The translations under genes and the position numbers were made by a program. The notes below the pieces were generated by a model, which had not been told where the DNA came from, made no database searches, and was given only the letters and a program-made list of their open reading frames with translations. A DNA stretch of 21,382 nucleotides from NCBI GenBank assembly GCA_910587555.1, contig CAJULV010000028.1:1-21382 (forward strand). The letters run 5' to 3'. This stretch comes from an uncultured Acetatifactor sp. (lineage in GTDB: Bacteria; Bacillota; Clostridia; Lachnospirales; Lachnospiraceae). Position 1 is the stretch's first letter, and each line of letters begins with the position of its first letter. Of this stretch, positions 13,766-21,382 are shown piece after piece.

Positions 13766-15097
13766 ATGAATACCATTTATCTGGTCTCCTCCATCTTGTG
13801 CGCGTTTATGCTGATCTGTGACATGTTTGTATTGGTCCACCCGCATTTGCCCCTGAAAAAATATCCCCTTTTCTTTTTCCTGTTTTCAGGGCTTTTTTTC
13901 CTCCAGTATGCTTCCGGCATTTCTGTCTTATTGCTTGTTGCACTGGCTGTAAACTCTGTTCTGCTGATGAGATTTACCGGGAAATACTACACTGCCTTTT
14001 ATATTCCCCTGGGTTATATTTTAAACTCCATCACCGTCAATCTGCTGCTGTTTTCCGCCAATCTTGTGCGGGAAATCTCCATCCAGGAATTCAATGCCGA
14101 TATTCGTCTCATGAGCCTGTTTACGCTCTTTACCATAGCGGTCTCCGTCCCTGTTCTGTATCTGGTCAGAAGGCTTTTTCAGCGGTATCTGATCCATATT
14201 TTTGAAAAAAAGGACAGAAAAATCTTTGCCCTGGTGATCTTAACCCTTTTTCTCTGCGCATTTATGATTTTCACCATGGCTTCTTTTTTTGACCACATAG
14301 AGATTACACTGAAAGAGTTTTTCTTAATGGTTTCCTCTCTGGTGCTATACTTTCTGTTTACGGTCAGTATGATCTTTATCGTGCTGCACACCACCAGAAA
14401 AAGCTATGAGGCCCGGAAAAAGGTGGAATATCTGGAAAGCCTGAATGAGTACACCAGAAATCTGGAAATCGTCTATGACAACCTGCGGGCTTTCAAGCAT
14501 GACTACATCAATATCATGGCCTCCCTGGCCGCCTATATCGATGAGAAAAAATATGAGGAACTGGAAAAGTTTTTCTATGACTCCATCTTGCCTATGCAGA
14601 AAAATCTCACCCAGAAAAACGGCGCACTGAACAACTTACTGCGTGTGAAAATCCTGGAATTGAAGAGTATTTTATATACCAAGCTGCTCCTGGCGGTGAA
14701 TCAGGATATCCAGGTGACCATCGACATTCCGGACGAAATTGAGCCGGATTCCATTGCCATGGACCCTGTTGACCTCACCAGGATGCTTGGAATTTACCTG
14801 GACAATGCCATGGAGGCCTGTCTGGAAACTGCCCGTCCGGTGCTGAATTTCCATCTGGGCAGAATGAATGGAGACACCGTATTTATCATATCCAATACCT
14901 TTGTTGATAAAGGCCTTTCCGTGGCCCAGATGCAGAAAAAGGGCGTCACCACAAAGGGAAACGGACACGGCATCGGCCTTTCCAATGTATCCGAAATCCT
15001 GAACCGGTATGATCATATTTATCACGAGACTTCCGTAAGGGACGGCCTGTTTGTACAGCAGGTTCAGATTTCAGGGCTGCCGCATTCCTATCGCTGA
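13766..15097 (+). CDS. AgrC-like GHKL sensor histidine kinase 2
   Basis: A 443-aa paralogue of kinase 1, exactly the same length, starting 1354 bp later with 22 bp between the genes. The sensor half (1-187) aligns without gaps and keeps scaffold motifs such as LKKYP (30-34), AVNSVLL (61-67) and MASFFD (171-176), but most helix residues differ. From residue 188 the protein is identical to kinase 1 until the last eight residues, which are GLPHSYR after ISx here. Catalytic residues His245, Asn347 and the G box 398-407 are intact. AAGGAAGG precedes ATG 13766. Its 3' end overlaps the minus-strand LuxR fragment by 10 bp. Likely function: second input, different ligand, same response regulator. Confidence 0.88.
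   Translation: MNTIYLVSSILCAFMLICDMFVLVHPHLPLKKYPLFFFLFSGLFFLQYASGISVLLLVALAVNSVLLMRFTGKYYTAFYIPLGYILNSITVNLLLFSANLVREISIQEFNADIRLMSLFTLFTIAVSVPVLYLVRRLFQRYLIHIFEKKDRKIFALVILTLFLCAFMIFTMASFFDHIEITLKEFFLMVSSLVLYFLFTVSMIFIVLHTTRKSYEARKKVEYLESLNEYTRNLEIVYDNLRAFKHDYINIMASLAAYIDEKKYEELEKFFYDSILPMQKNLTQKNGALNNLLRVKILELKSILYTKLLLAVNQDIQVTIDIPDEIEPDSIAMDPVDLTRMLGIYLDNAMEACLETARPVLNFHLGRMNGDTVFIISNTFVDKGLSVAQMQKKGVTTKGNGHGIGLSNVSEILNRYDHIYHETSVRDGLFVQQVQISGLPHSYR
14327..15071 (+). repeat. 745-bp direct repeat, copy 2 (kinase domain)
   Basis: Second copy of the segment at 12973-13717. It stops at 15071, eight codons before the end of kinase 2, after which the sequence is shared with neither kinase 1 nor its downstream region and overlaps the LuxR-like fragment. 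Confidence 0.92.
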
Positions 15098-15447
15098 ATA
15101 CCTGGCAGCTCTGCCCTTGATATCTCTCTGATCCGCTCCCGCAGGGCATCCCTGTCACAGCATCCCGACTTCTCCAGAATATGTGTCATGTGCTTCTTCA
15201 CGGTTCCCTCCGCAATAAAGAGCTGCTGCCCGATCTCACGATTGCTCAATCCCCCGCCGGCAAGCCTTGCTACCTCCGCTTCCCTGTCCGTCAGCCCCAG
15301 GCCGCGCAGCCGGAAATAAATCTTCTGTTCATCTGCTTCCGCTTCTTCCGCCCCGGAATCCTCCGGCTCCTCCATGTAGGAGATCACCATTCTCTCCAAC
15401 CGCATTTTTATGGGAATCAGCACCTGTTTCTTTGTCAGACGGATCAT
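15088..15447 (-). pseudogene. Chimeric ORF: Doc toxin start joined to LuxR-type HTH tail
   Basis: A 119-aa frame. The first residues, MIRLTKKQVL, are the usual start of death-on-curing (Doc/Fic) toxins that follow Phd antitoxins, and ATG 15447 overlaps the antitoxin stop as ATGA, also typical. After about residue 11 no Doc sequence is present: no Fic motif (HxFxxxNKR) and the wrong length. Residues about 51-102 (LTDREAEVARLAGGGLSNR, then IAEGTVKKHMTHILEK) are a LuxR/GerE helix-turn-helix. The natural reading is a deletion or insertion that replaced doc with the C-terminus of a LuxR-family regulator lacking its sensor part. A second start at ATG 15405 could express just the HTH part. Whether it is made or binds DNA is unknown. 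Confidence 0.7.
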
Positions 15448-15686
15448 TTTGCCAATACCTCATACGCTTCTCTATTCTGTTCTATTAATCTTTTTGAAAG
15501 ATTCATAATATCGTTATCTGATGCAACAGAATCCTGCTCCGCTTTGCTGAAGTCTATAACAAGATATCTCGGCACATTATTTTTCAATATAACAGCCGTC
15601 CCATGCTCATCAACCAATCTTGCCACTTTAGAAAAATTCTGGTTTGCTTCTGTAATAGAAACCATTGTATTTGTATCAATCTTCAT
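15444..15686 (-). CDS. Phd/YefM-family antitoxin, orphan
   Basis: An 80-aa protein: MKIDTNTMVSITEANQNFSK, with the Phd-type N-terminal DNA-binding fold (residues 1-50, including LKNNVPRYLVIDF), then the disordered, toxin-binding C-terminus (LSKRLIEQNREAYEVL). The start at ATG 15686 has AGGAG ten bases upstream; a TTG two codons earlier is too close to it. In intact modules the Doc toxin follows; here the toxin is lost after about 11 codons, so no toxin needs neutralising locally. The antitoxin may persist as an autorepressor or protect against related toxins. Confidence 0.85.
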   Translation of the reverse strand: MKIDTNTMVSITEANQNFSKVARLVDEHGTAVILKNNVPRYLVIDFSKAEQDSVASDNDIMNLSKRLIEQNREAYEVLAK

Positions 15687-15713
15687 AGTCAAATATCTCC
15701 TAAATTAGTATCT

Positions 15714-15748
15714 GAATATAGTATATACAATTTATAGGGTATATTCAA
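15714..15748 (-). promoter_or_regulatory. Promoter and operator palindrome of the antitoxin
   Basis: On the minus strand TTGAAT (15748-15743), 17-bp spacer, TATACT (15725-15720). Inverted arms GAATATA (15714-15720) and TATATTC (15740-15746) span the promoter, and GTATATAC (15721-15728) is itself palindromic, as expected for autoregulation by a Phd-type protein. The rest of the gap up to 15892 holds nothing I can name. Confidence 0.65.
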
Positions 15749-15892
15749 CCTATTTTAGCCAGCAAAGCATATATTCTTAAAATATATCCTAGATAATTCT
15801 TTTAGAAAGAGAACACATTAAACGTTGCTCTTGCGGGGGACAACGGATACGGCCTTGTGGACTATGAAATTTACCTTCCGCAGGAATGCCCT

Positions 15893-16618
15893 TTAAATAT
15901 CTTTTTTCTGCAAGGCAAACATGCCAACCATGGAAAAGGCAATGCCTGTGATCAGAAACACGGCTATATTTTTGATGCTCCAGTCCTGGTACATCAGCAG
16001 TTGATCGGACACGCAGAACAGCACATAATCCATTACCTTTCCCAGTGCCGCTATTTTCTGTCCCATGAGCTGCAAAACACTTGGCATTACCCAAAACAGG
16101 ATAATGAGATAAATAAAAGGCGTAATGGTGGTGTTCAGGAAACAGGTGATCATCACTGCCGTTGCGCCTATGGCAAAGCCGTAAATCATGTAGATCAGGA
16201 TTTCCTTTCCCAGGTTCCCAAGCAGCATGGCTGCGGTCCAGGGCTGTTGACAGAGAATCCATGCCCCGTCGTATAAAATGCCGCCGCAGAAACCGACCAC
16301 CATACTCATCAGCGTTATGCTCCCGATTTTTGCCGTGATTATCTGGATTCTTCTGCTTCTGGAAGTAAAAACAAAGGTGGCTGTCTTCAGATCAAATTCT
16401 TCCCCCAGGCTCTTTGCCGCCAAAAACATGATCAGAATACTGGAAAAGTTTCCGAAAAAAGCGATTACATTGTCTACCCCAAAGCTCTCCGGAAAGGTAT
16501 AGGCCCCGTATGCCATGCCTCCTCCCATGACCAGTACCATCATCAGTCCCAGTTGGAACTCCCTCTTCTTCCATAATTTTTCGAATTCCAACAATGTAAT
16601 GTGTATTGTCTTCTTCAT
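15893..16618 (-). CDS. ABC-2 type transporter permease
   Basis: A 241-aa membrane protein with about six helices and a cytoplasmic N-terminus (MKKTIHITLLEFEKLWKKREF) typical of BcrB/LanE-like ABC-2 permeases; FDLKTATFVFTSRSRRIQI is the characteristic cytoplasmic coupling stretch between helices 2 and 3. It should form an exporter or immunity transporter with a BcrA-type ATPase. None is adjacent; the ATPase at 11045-11920, same strand, shares its operator block and ribosome-site sequence and is the probable partner. AGGAGG lies nine bases before ATG 16618. The leader is only about 23 nt. Confidence 0.85.
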   Translation of the reverse strand: MKKTIHITLLEFEKLWKKREFQLGLMMVLVMGGGMAYGAYTFPESFGVDNVIAFFGNFSSILIMFLAAKSLGEEFDLKTATFVFTSRSRRIQIITAKIGSITLMSMVVGFCGGILYDGAWILCQQPWTAAMLLGNLGKEILIYMIYGFAIGATAVMITCFLNTTITPFIYLIILFWVMPSVLQLMGQKIAALGKVMDYVLFCVSDQLLMYQDWSIKNIAVFLITGIAFSMVGMFALQKKDI

Positions 16619-16647
16619 AGCTGCGCTCCTCCTTTCGATGTAAACCC

Positions 16648-16712
16648 ATTATAAGACATTTTGTTCCCTGTGACCGTTTCTTTCTTAAATGAGCATAAAT
16701 CTGTCGTGAGCG
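16648..16712 (-). promoter_or_regulatory. Permease promoter with the same operator block as the ATPase gene
   Basis: On the minus strand: ACGAC, 11 bases, CATTTAAGA, then AGAAACGG (16681-16674), 20 bases, TATAATGG (-10 at 16653-16648). The ATPase promoter has ACGAC, 11 bases, CATTTACGA, AGAAACGG, 20 bases, TATAATGG, so both boxes and all spacings agree. No good -35 is visible in either. Confidence 0.75.
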
Positions 16713-16746
16713 TAGAGGGATGTTTGTACCGGCTTTTTAAACCCAT

Positions 16747-16766
16747 AGGAAAGGCCCCGCTTTCCT
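16747..16766. terminator. Possible hairpin after carB
   Basis: AGGAAAG (16747-16753) pairs with CTTTCCT (16760-16766), loop six bases. It lies 47 bp past the carB stop, but without a convincing U-run, so it is at best a weak terminator. Confidence 0.3.
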
Positions 16767-16812
16767 TACAGAAACCGAAGCCATTTCTCGCCATCATAAT
16801 CCTTTCATACTG

Positions 16813-19800
16813 TCAAAAATCTACTTCCTGAATCATCCCATGCAGTTTCTGGAGAGAATGTACCTCGCCGTTTCCCGCCTTCTGCACCTGGAGAATTCCC
16901 TCCACAGTGGCGGCTGCTGCGGCAATGGTCGTCATATAGGGTATCTTCGCCTTAATTGCCGCCTTTCGCAGATAGCTGTCATCATATTCGCTTTCGTCTC
17001 CCACAGGGGAATTGATAATCAAATCCACCTCTCCGTTGGTAATCAGATCCAACAGATTCGGCCTTCCCTCATAAAGCTTTTTCACCAACTTTGCCTCAAT
17101 GCCGGCTTCCCGAAGCAACGCGCAGGTACTTCCTGTGGCCAGTATCTGGAAGCCTGCCCTCTGGAAGGCTTCACCCACTTCCACAACCTCCCCTTTGTCC
17201 CTGCGGTTTACGCTGATAAGCACGGTGCCGCTTAAGGGCAGTTTTGTCTGTGTTGCCTCCTGTGCCTTGAAGAAAGCTTCCCCTACCGTGGCGGACAAGC
17301 CCAGAACCTCTCCGGTGGAACGCATTTCCGGTCCCAGAAGGGGATCTACCTCCGGGAACATGTTGAAGGGGAAAACCGCCTCCTTTACCCCATAGTAAGG
17401 AATAACCCGTTCCTTCAGCCCCGGCACAGGTGAGGGCCTTCCCGTAATATCCGCCGTAATAATCTCTGTTGCAAGGGGCACCATTCGGATATTACACACC
17501 TTGGATACCAGCGGAACGGTTCGCGATGCCCTGGGATTTGCCTCCAGTACATACACCCTGCCGTTCTCAATGGCATACTGCATATTCATCAGTCCCTGCA
17601 CATGCATCTCCTCGGCAATCTTCCTGGTGTACTCCTTAATCGTGGCCACATTTTCCTCTGAGATATGCCTGGAAGGAATGATGCACGCGGAATCACCGGA
17701 ATGAATGCCGGCAAGTTCAATGTGTTCCATGACGGCAGGCACAAACGCATGGGTGCCGTCACTGATGGCATCCGCCTCACATTCGGTTGCATGATGTAAA
17801 AAACGGTCTATCAGAATAGGTCGGTCAGGCGTTACACCCACCGCAGCCTTCATATAATCGGTCAGGCTGGCATCATGGTACACCACCTCCATGCCACGCC
17901 CGCCCAGCACATAGGAGGGACGCACCATCACAGGATACCCTATCCTGTGTGCAATCTCCAGCGCCTCGTCCACAGTGGTTGCCATACCGGACTCCGGCAT
18001 GGGAATCCCCAGCTTATCCATCATAGCGCGGAACAGATCCCTGTCCTCCGCCAGATCGATCACAGACGGAGCCGTGCCCAGAATACGTACGCCGTTTTTC
18101 TCCAAATCTGCCGCCAGATTTAACGGTGTCTGTCCGCCGAACTGGGCAATGACGCCCACCGGCTGCTCCTTTTTGTAAATGCTCAGCACATCCTCCAGCG
18201 TCAGCGGCTCAAAATAAAGCTTGTCCGAAGTATCATAATCCGTGGACACCGTCTCGGGATTACAGTTGACAATAATCGTCTCAAAGCCCAGCTTCTTCAG
18301 CGCCATGGACGCATGGACACAGCAATAGTCAAATTCAATGCCCTGCCCTATGCGGTTGGGTCCGCCCCCCAATATCATGACCTTCGGCTTATCGCTGCGG
18401 ACTGTATTTTTATCCGGGGCATTATACGTGGAATAATAATAAGCACTGTCCGGTGTGCCGCTCACATGGACCCCTTCCCAGGCTTCCTCCACTCCCAATG
18501 CAATACGGCGGTCTCTGATTACCTGCTCAGGTACCTCCAGCAGCAGGCTCAGATATTTGTCCGAAAAGCCGTCCCTCTTGGCCTGTGCCAGTTGTTCGTC
18601 GGCCGGAAGCACCCCTCTGCCTTTCACAAGCTCCAGTTCCTCCTCTGCCAGTTCCTGCATTTGCCGGATAAACCATTTCTTCACATGGGTTATCTCGTGA
18701 ATTTCATCCACGGAGGCCCCCTTTTTCAGTGCCTCGTACATGACAAAATGCCGCTCGCTGGAAGGGGTAATCAGCATCCGCAGCAGCTGTTCCCTGGATT
18801 TCTGCTCCAAATTCGGAACCTGCCCCAGGCCGTACCTGCCGGTTTCCAGGGAACGGATTGCCTTCTGAAATGCTTCCTTGTAATTCTTTCCAATGCTCAT
18901 GACCTCGCCTACGGCCCGCATCTGGGTACCCAGCCGGTCTTCCACGCCCTTAAACTTTTCAAATGCCCAACGGGCAAACTTAATCACCACATAGTCCCCG
19001 CCCGGCACATATTTGTCCAGAGTGCCGTATTTTCCGCAGGGAATATCCTTCAGCGTCAACCCGGAAGCAAGCATGGCGCTCACCAGCGCAATGGGAAATC
19101 CCGTAGCTTTGGACGCAAGCGCAGAAGAACGGGATGTCCTGGGGTTAATCTCTATGACGATAATCCTGTCACTCACCGGGTCATGGGCAAACTGTACATT
19201 GGTTCCGCCGATAACCTGCACGGATTCCACAATGCGGTAAGCCTGCTCCTGGAGGCGTTTCTGCAATTCTTCGGAAATTGTCAGCATGGGCGCGGCACAG
19301 AAGGAATCCCCCGTATGCACTCCCAGGGGGTCTATATTCTCGATGAAGCAGACAGTAATCATATTGCCCTCCGCATCGCGTACCACTTCCAGTTCCAGCT
19401 CTTCCCATCCCAGAATAGACTCCTCCACGAGGACCTGTCCCACCAGGGAAGCCTGCAGCCCCCTTGTACAGACAGTGCGCAGTTCATCCCGATTGTATAC
19501 CAGGCCGCCTCCTGCGCCGCCCATGGTATAAGCAGGCCGCAAAACCACCGGATATCCCAGTTTATCCGCTATCTGCAGCCCCTCCTCCACAGTGTAGGCC
19601 ACCTCGCTCCTGGCCATCTCTATCCCCAGTGCATTCATGGCTTTTTTAAATTCTATCCTGTCTTCACCGCGCTCAATGGCATCCACTTGAACGCCGATTA
19701 CCTTAACATTATATTTCTCCAAAATACCCGCGCCGGCAAGCTCGGAGCAAAGATTCAGCCCCGACTGCCCTCCCAGGTTTGGCAACAGCGCATCCGGACG

Positions 19801-20043
19801 TTCCTTCGCAATAATCTGCTCCAGCCGCTCCCTGTTCAATGGCTCAATATAAGTAACATCTGCCATCTCCGGGTCGGTCATAATCGTAGCGGGATTGGAA
19901 TTCACCAATACAATCTCATACCCCAGCTTCCTCAGTGCCTTACAGGCCTGGGTACCGGAATAGTCAAATTCGCAGGCCTGGCCTATTATAATAGGACCGG
20001 ATCCTATAATCAGTACTTTATGAATATCGGTTCTCTGTGACAT
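16813..20043 (-). CDS. carB: Carbamoyl-phosphate synthase large subunit
   Basis: 1076 aa, the normal full length. Two homologous ATP-grasp halves are seen: the first starts with KVLIIGSGPIIIGQACEFDYSG (spread over residues 9-30), the second near residue 555 with VMILGGGPNRIGQG. A C-terminal MGS-like allosteric domain (about 940-1060) contains ILATGSTCALLREAGI. It makes carbamoyl phosphate from bicarbonate, ATP and glutamine-derived ammonia for arginine and pyrimidine synthesis, with the small subunit CarA. The start at ATG 20043 has AGGAGG seven bases upstream; a longer frame to 20085 adds 14 non-family residues. carA is not in the window, which is less usual. Confidence 0.97.
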   Translation of the reverse strand: MSQRTDIHKVLIIGSGPIIIGQACEFDYSGTQACKALRKLGYEIVLVNSNPATIMTDPEMADVTYIEPLNRERLEQIIAKERPDALLPNLGGQSGLNLCSELAGAGILEKYNVKVIGVQVDAIERGEDRIEFKKAMNALGIEMARSEVAYTVEEGLQIADKLGYPVVLRPAYTMGGAGGGLVYNRDELRTVCTRGLQASLVGQVLVEESILGWEELELEVVRDAEGNMITVCFIENIDPLGVHTGDSFCAAPMLTISEELQKRLQEQAYRIVESVQVIGGTNVQFAHDPVSDRIIVIEINPRTSRSSALASKATGFPIALVSAMLASGLTLKDIPCGKYGTLDKYVPGGDYVVIKFARWAFEKFKGVEDRLGTQMRAVGEVMSIGKNYKEAFQKAIRSLETGRYGLGQVPNLEQKSREQLLRMLITPSSERHFVMYEALKKGASVDEIHEITHVKKWFIRQMQELAEEELELVKGRGVLPADEQLAQAKRDGFSDKYLSLLLEVPEQVIRDRRIALGVEEAWEGVHVSGTPDSAYYYSTYNAPDKNTVRSDKPKVMILGGGPNRIGQGIEFDYCCVHASMALKKLGFETIIVNCNPETVSTDYDTSDKLYFEPLTLEDVLSIYKKEQPVGVIAQFGGQTPLNLAADLEKNGVRILGTAPSVIDLAEDRDLFRAMMDKLGIPMPESGMATTVDEALEIAHRIGYPVMVRPSYVLGGRGMEVVYHDASLTDYMKAAVGVTPDRPILIDRFLHHATECEADAISDGTHAFVPAVMEHIELAGIHSGDSACIIPSRHISEENVATIKEYTRKIAEEMHVQGLMNMQYAIENGRVYVLEANPRASRTVPLVSKVCNIRMVPLATEIITADITGRPSPVPGLKERVIPYYGVKEAVFPFNMFPEVDPLLGPEMRSTGEVLGLSATVGEAFFKAQEATQTKLPLSGTVLISVNRRDKGEVVEVGEAFQRAGFQILATGSTCALLREAGIEAKLVKKLYEGRPNLLDLITNGEVDLIINSPVGDESEYDDSYLRKAAIKAKIPYMTTIAAAAATVEGILQVQKAGNGEVHSLQKLHGMIQEVDF

Positions 20044-20106
20044 GTAATAACCTCCTGATTGTTTTGTATCCCCGTCCTGCGGCAAAGCCTCTGCAGACGT
20101 TGTTTT

Positions 20107-20135
20107 ATTTTACCATAACCTGGACGGTTTTACAA
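20107..20135 (-). promoter_or_regulatory. carB promoter
   Basis: On the minus strand TTGTAA (20135-20130), 17-bp spacer, TAAAAT (20112-20107) with an extended -10 TG. It leaves a leader of about 57 nt before ATG 20043 with no clear riboswitch or attenuator. Confidence 0.68.
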
Positions 20136-20221
20136 ATACTGATTTTTATTCCACAGCGTTACATCACAAAACAGCACTGACAATACCGCGCTCTAAAGCA
20201 AAGCCGCCTACTGCCTAACAG

Positions 20222-20286
20222 AAAAAATCCCTTGCCCGGACCGACGCTTTCTACTAAGAAAGCATGTGCCGGCCCGGGTGGGATTT
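20222..20286. terminator. Strong bidirectional terminator
   Basis: A long, nearly continuous stem closes on a TAGT-type loop: inner arms gctttct/agaaagc, middle arms rich in CCGG, outer arms aaatccc/gggattt, with A/T runs at the ends (AAAAAATCCC at 20223-20232). On the minus strand it ends the surface protein gene and separates it from carB. Confidence 0.9.
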
Positions 20287-20328
20287 ATTCACTTACTTTA
20301 TGGCTTTTAGTTTGGTTCTTTGCCGTCC

Positions 20329-21382
20329 TCAGGTATGCGGAAACTTCTTCCGTCTCAAGATGAGAGCTGCCGCGATTCCAAGAATTACGAATACTGCCCC
20401 TCCTGCTATTGCAAGAGTCCCTGTCATATCAGAAGTTTCCCCATTCCCCGTCTTGGGTGATACAGGCACTTCTGCTTTATTGTCATTCTTCGGCTGCTGT
20501 GGTACAGATGCTTCCTCATTATTGTCATCCTCCGGCTGCTCCGGTACAGGTGTCGGCTCTGCTTTTTCTTCACCAACATATATCACATATTGTGACGCAT
20601 GCTCAAACTCGAACTGCGCAATTCCATCCGTGTCTATCACAACGGCTCCCTGTTCCTCCAGTTCCCCCGTTGCCTCATTATAGTAGAACAGCGTTGCATG
20701 CTTGCCCGCATTTGCCGTGCCCATAGGGAAGTTCAGCTGTACTTTACCCTGGAATGTTCCATTATGGGCCAGCACGACAACCTTGAAGGGAGCTGCTTCT
20801 CCCATACTGCCAAGCAGAGCTTCCGGTATCGTCCCCACAGCGTTTGGTTCGCCATATTCGATATCCAGCTTGATGTCCTCACGCTGCTCTGATGCAAGAT
20901 CATTTCCGTTTACGATCCAGGTAATATTGTTTTCCAATGTTATCTCTATTGTGATATCTTTTCCAGTGATAGCCGCCTGCACATCCGCTGAAAGAATATT
21001 ACCTGTTGAGTCTGCGCTGGCCTTAATGGTTGTTCCCTCGCTCTCACGCTGCACTGTTTCAAGAAGCTTATCCATTGTAGTCTCCACAGGTACTCCAGGC
21101 TCTGGTGTATCCGTCGGTGTCGGCTCATCCGTCGGTGTCGGCTCCTCTGTCGGTGTCGGCTCCTCTGTCGGTGTCGGCTCATCCGTCGGTGTCGGCGTAT
21201 CCGTTGGTACTGGCTCCTTTGTCGGTGTCGGCTCCTCCGTTGGTGTCGGCTCCTCTGTCGGTGTCGGCTCATCCGTCGGTGTCGGCTCCTCCGTTGGTGT
21301 CGGCTCCTCTGTCGGTGTCGGCTCCTCTGTCGGTGTCGGCTCCTCCGTTGGTGTCGGCTCCTCTGTCGGTGTCGGCTCATCC
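20329..21382 (-). CDS. Sortase-anchored surface protein with Pro-Thr repeat stalk, 5' end outside window
   Basis: The frame is open from the window edge to TGA at 20329 (351 codons visible). It begins with 15 units of EPTPT plus one acidic residue or K (stalk), ending in DTPEPGVPVETTMDKLL. A beta-rich domain of about 150 residues follows (ITIEITLENNITWIVNG to SQYVIYVGEE), then a Pro/Asp/Asn-rich spacer, SPKTG, a hydrophobic helix (LAIAGGAVFVILGIAAALIL) and the positive tail RRKKFPHT. This is a cell-wall sorting signal; SPxTG-type motifs are used by Clostridia sortases such as that of C. difficile. Its exact function is unknown. The N-terminal signal peptide and any binding domain lie beyond the window. 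Confidence 0.88.
   Translation of the reverse strand, partial: DEPTPTEEPTPTEEPTPTEEPTPTEEPTPTEEPTPTDEPTPTEEPTPTEEPTPTKEPVPTDTPTPTDEPTPTEEPTPTEEPTPTDEPTPTDTPEPGVPVETTMDKLLETVQRESEGTTIKASADSTGNILSADVQAAITGKDITIEITLENNITWIVNGNDLASEQREDIKLDIEYGEPNAVGTIPEALLGSMGEAAPFKVVVLAHNGTFQGKVQLNFPMGTANAGKHATLFYYNEATGELEEQGAVVIDTDGIAQFEFEHASQYVIYVGEEKAEPTPVPEQPEDDNNEEASVPQQPKNDNKAEVPVSPKTGNGETSDMTGTLAIAGGAVFVILGIAAALILRRKKFPHT
21111..21380 (-). repeat. 18-bp coding tandem repeat, 15 units
   Basis: Fifteen 18-bp units (plus-strand consensus ccgtcggtgtcggctcct) encode six-residue EPTPT-E/D units. Variation is mainly at third positions, so selection on the peptide is likely. The array continues beyond the window edge. 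Confidence 0.93.

Noticed and set aside
15789..16262. 157-codon minus-strand frame overlapping the permease, considered as a frameshifted extension
   Set aside because: The permease itself is complete with normal length and ends naturally; the other frame lacks membrane segments and is a shadow.
9949..16618. Complete agr-type quorum system with AgrB and AgrD
   Set aside because: No AgrB-like membrane protease and no convincing precursor peptide frame could be found in the gaps, so the signal source is not in this window.
18313..20040. 575-codon open frame on the plus strand inside carB
   Set aside because: It lies fully antisense to a conserved full-length gene, has no ribosome site and no recognisable domain; long antisense frames are common opposite G+C-rich third positions.
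20946..21380. Arg/His-rich repeat protein on the minus strand at the window end
   Set aside because: It is the wrong frame of the Pro-Thr stalk repeat; the correct frame joins without stops to the SPKTG-anchored C-terminus.

Overview
The window looks like chromosome of a Gram-positive Clostridia, most likely Lachnospiraceae. This is inference from several points: strong AGGAGG-type ribosome sites, mid-range G+C with AT-rich promoters, sdpRI, GHKL/LytTR signalling genes, a LigB-AMMECR1 fusion beside a radical SAM enzyme, and an SPKTG-type surface protein with Pro-Thr repeats. No rRNA, tRNA or CRISPR array was seen.

Region by region. 1-2045: four minus-strand GNAT acetyltransferases, the first cut by the window edge and very AT-rich. 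A 16-bp tandem repeat lies before one of them. 2095-2355: a compact locus with two convergent promoters, a short hydrophobic reading frame and an antisense transcript that ends in a hairpin, resembling a type I toxin-antitoxin locus. 2580-4945: the AmmeMemoRadiSam pair. 4997-5794: an alpha/beta hydrolase. 6009-6931: sdpI and sdpR under a consensus promoter flanked by a 19-bp direct repeat. 7175-9544: a large lipoprotein with a substrate-binding domain. 9531-9917: a short, probably truncated gene.

9949-16712 is the most interesting part. It holds an AgrA-like LytTR response regulator (minus), an ABC ATPase (minus), two tandem AgrC-like GHKL kinases (plus) and an ABC-2 permease (minus). The two kinases are both 443 codons long and exactly collinear. 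Their membrane halves have diverged, but their kinase halves are almost identical in DNA. The ATPase and permease genes are about 4 kb apart, yet each has the same operator block at the same distance from a TATAATGG -10 element, and similar ribosome-site sequence. Between kinase 2 and the permease lies an intact Phd-type antitoxin whose Doc partner has been replaced after about 11 codons by the tail of a LuxR-type regulator. My reading is a two-sensor, one-regulator signalling cassette that controls a split ABC exporter and was assembled by duplication and insertion.

16813-20043: carB, without carA nearby. 20222-20286: a strong two-way terminator. 20329-21382: the C-terminal part of a sortase-anchored surface protein whose EPTPT stalk runs off the window.
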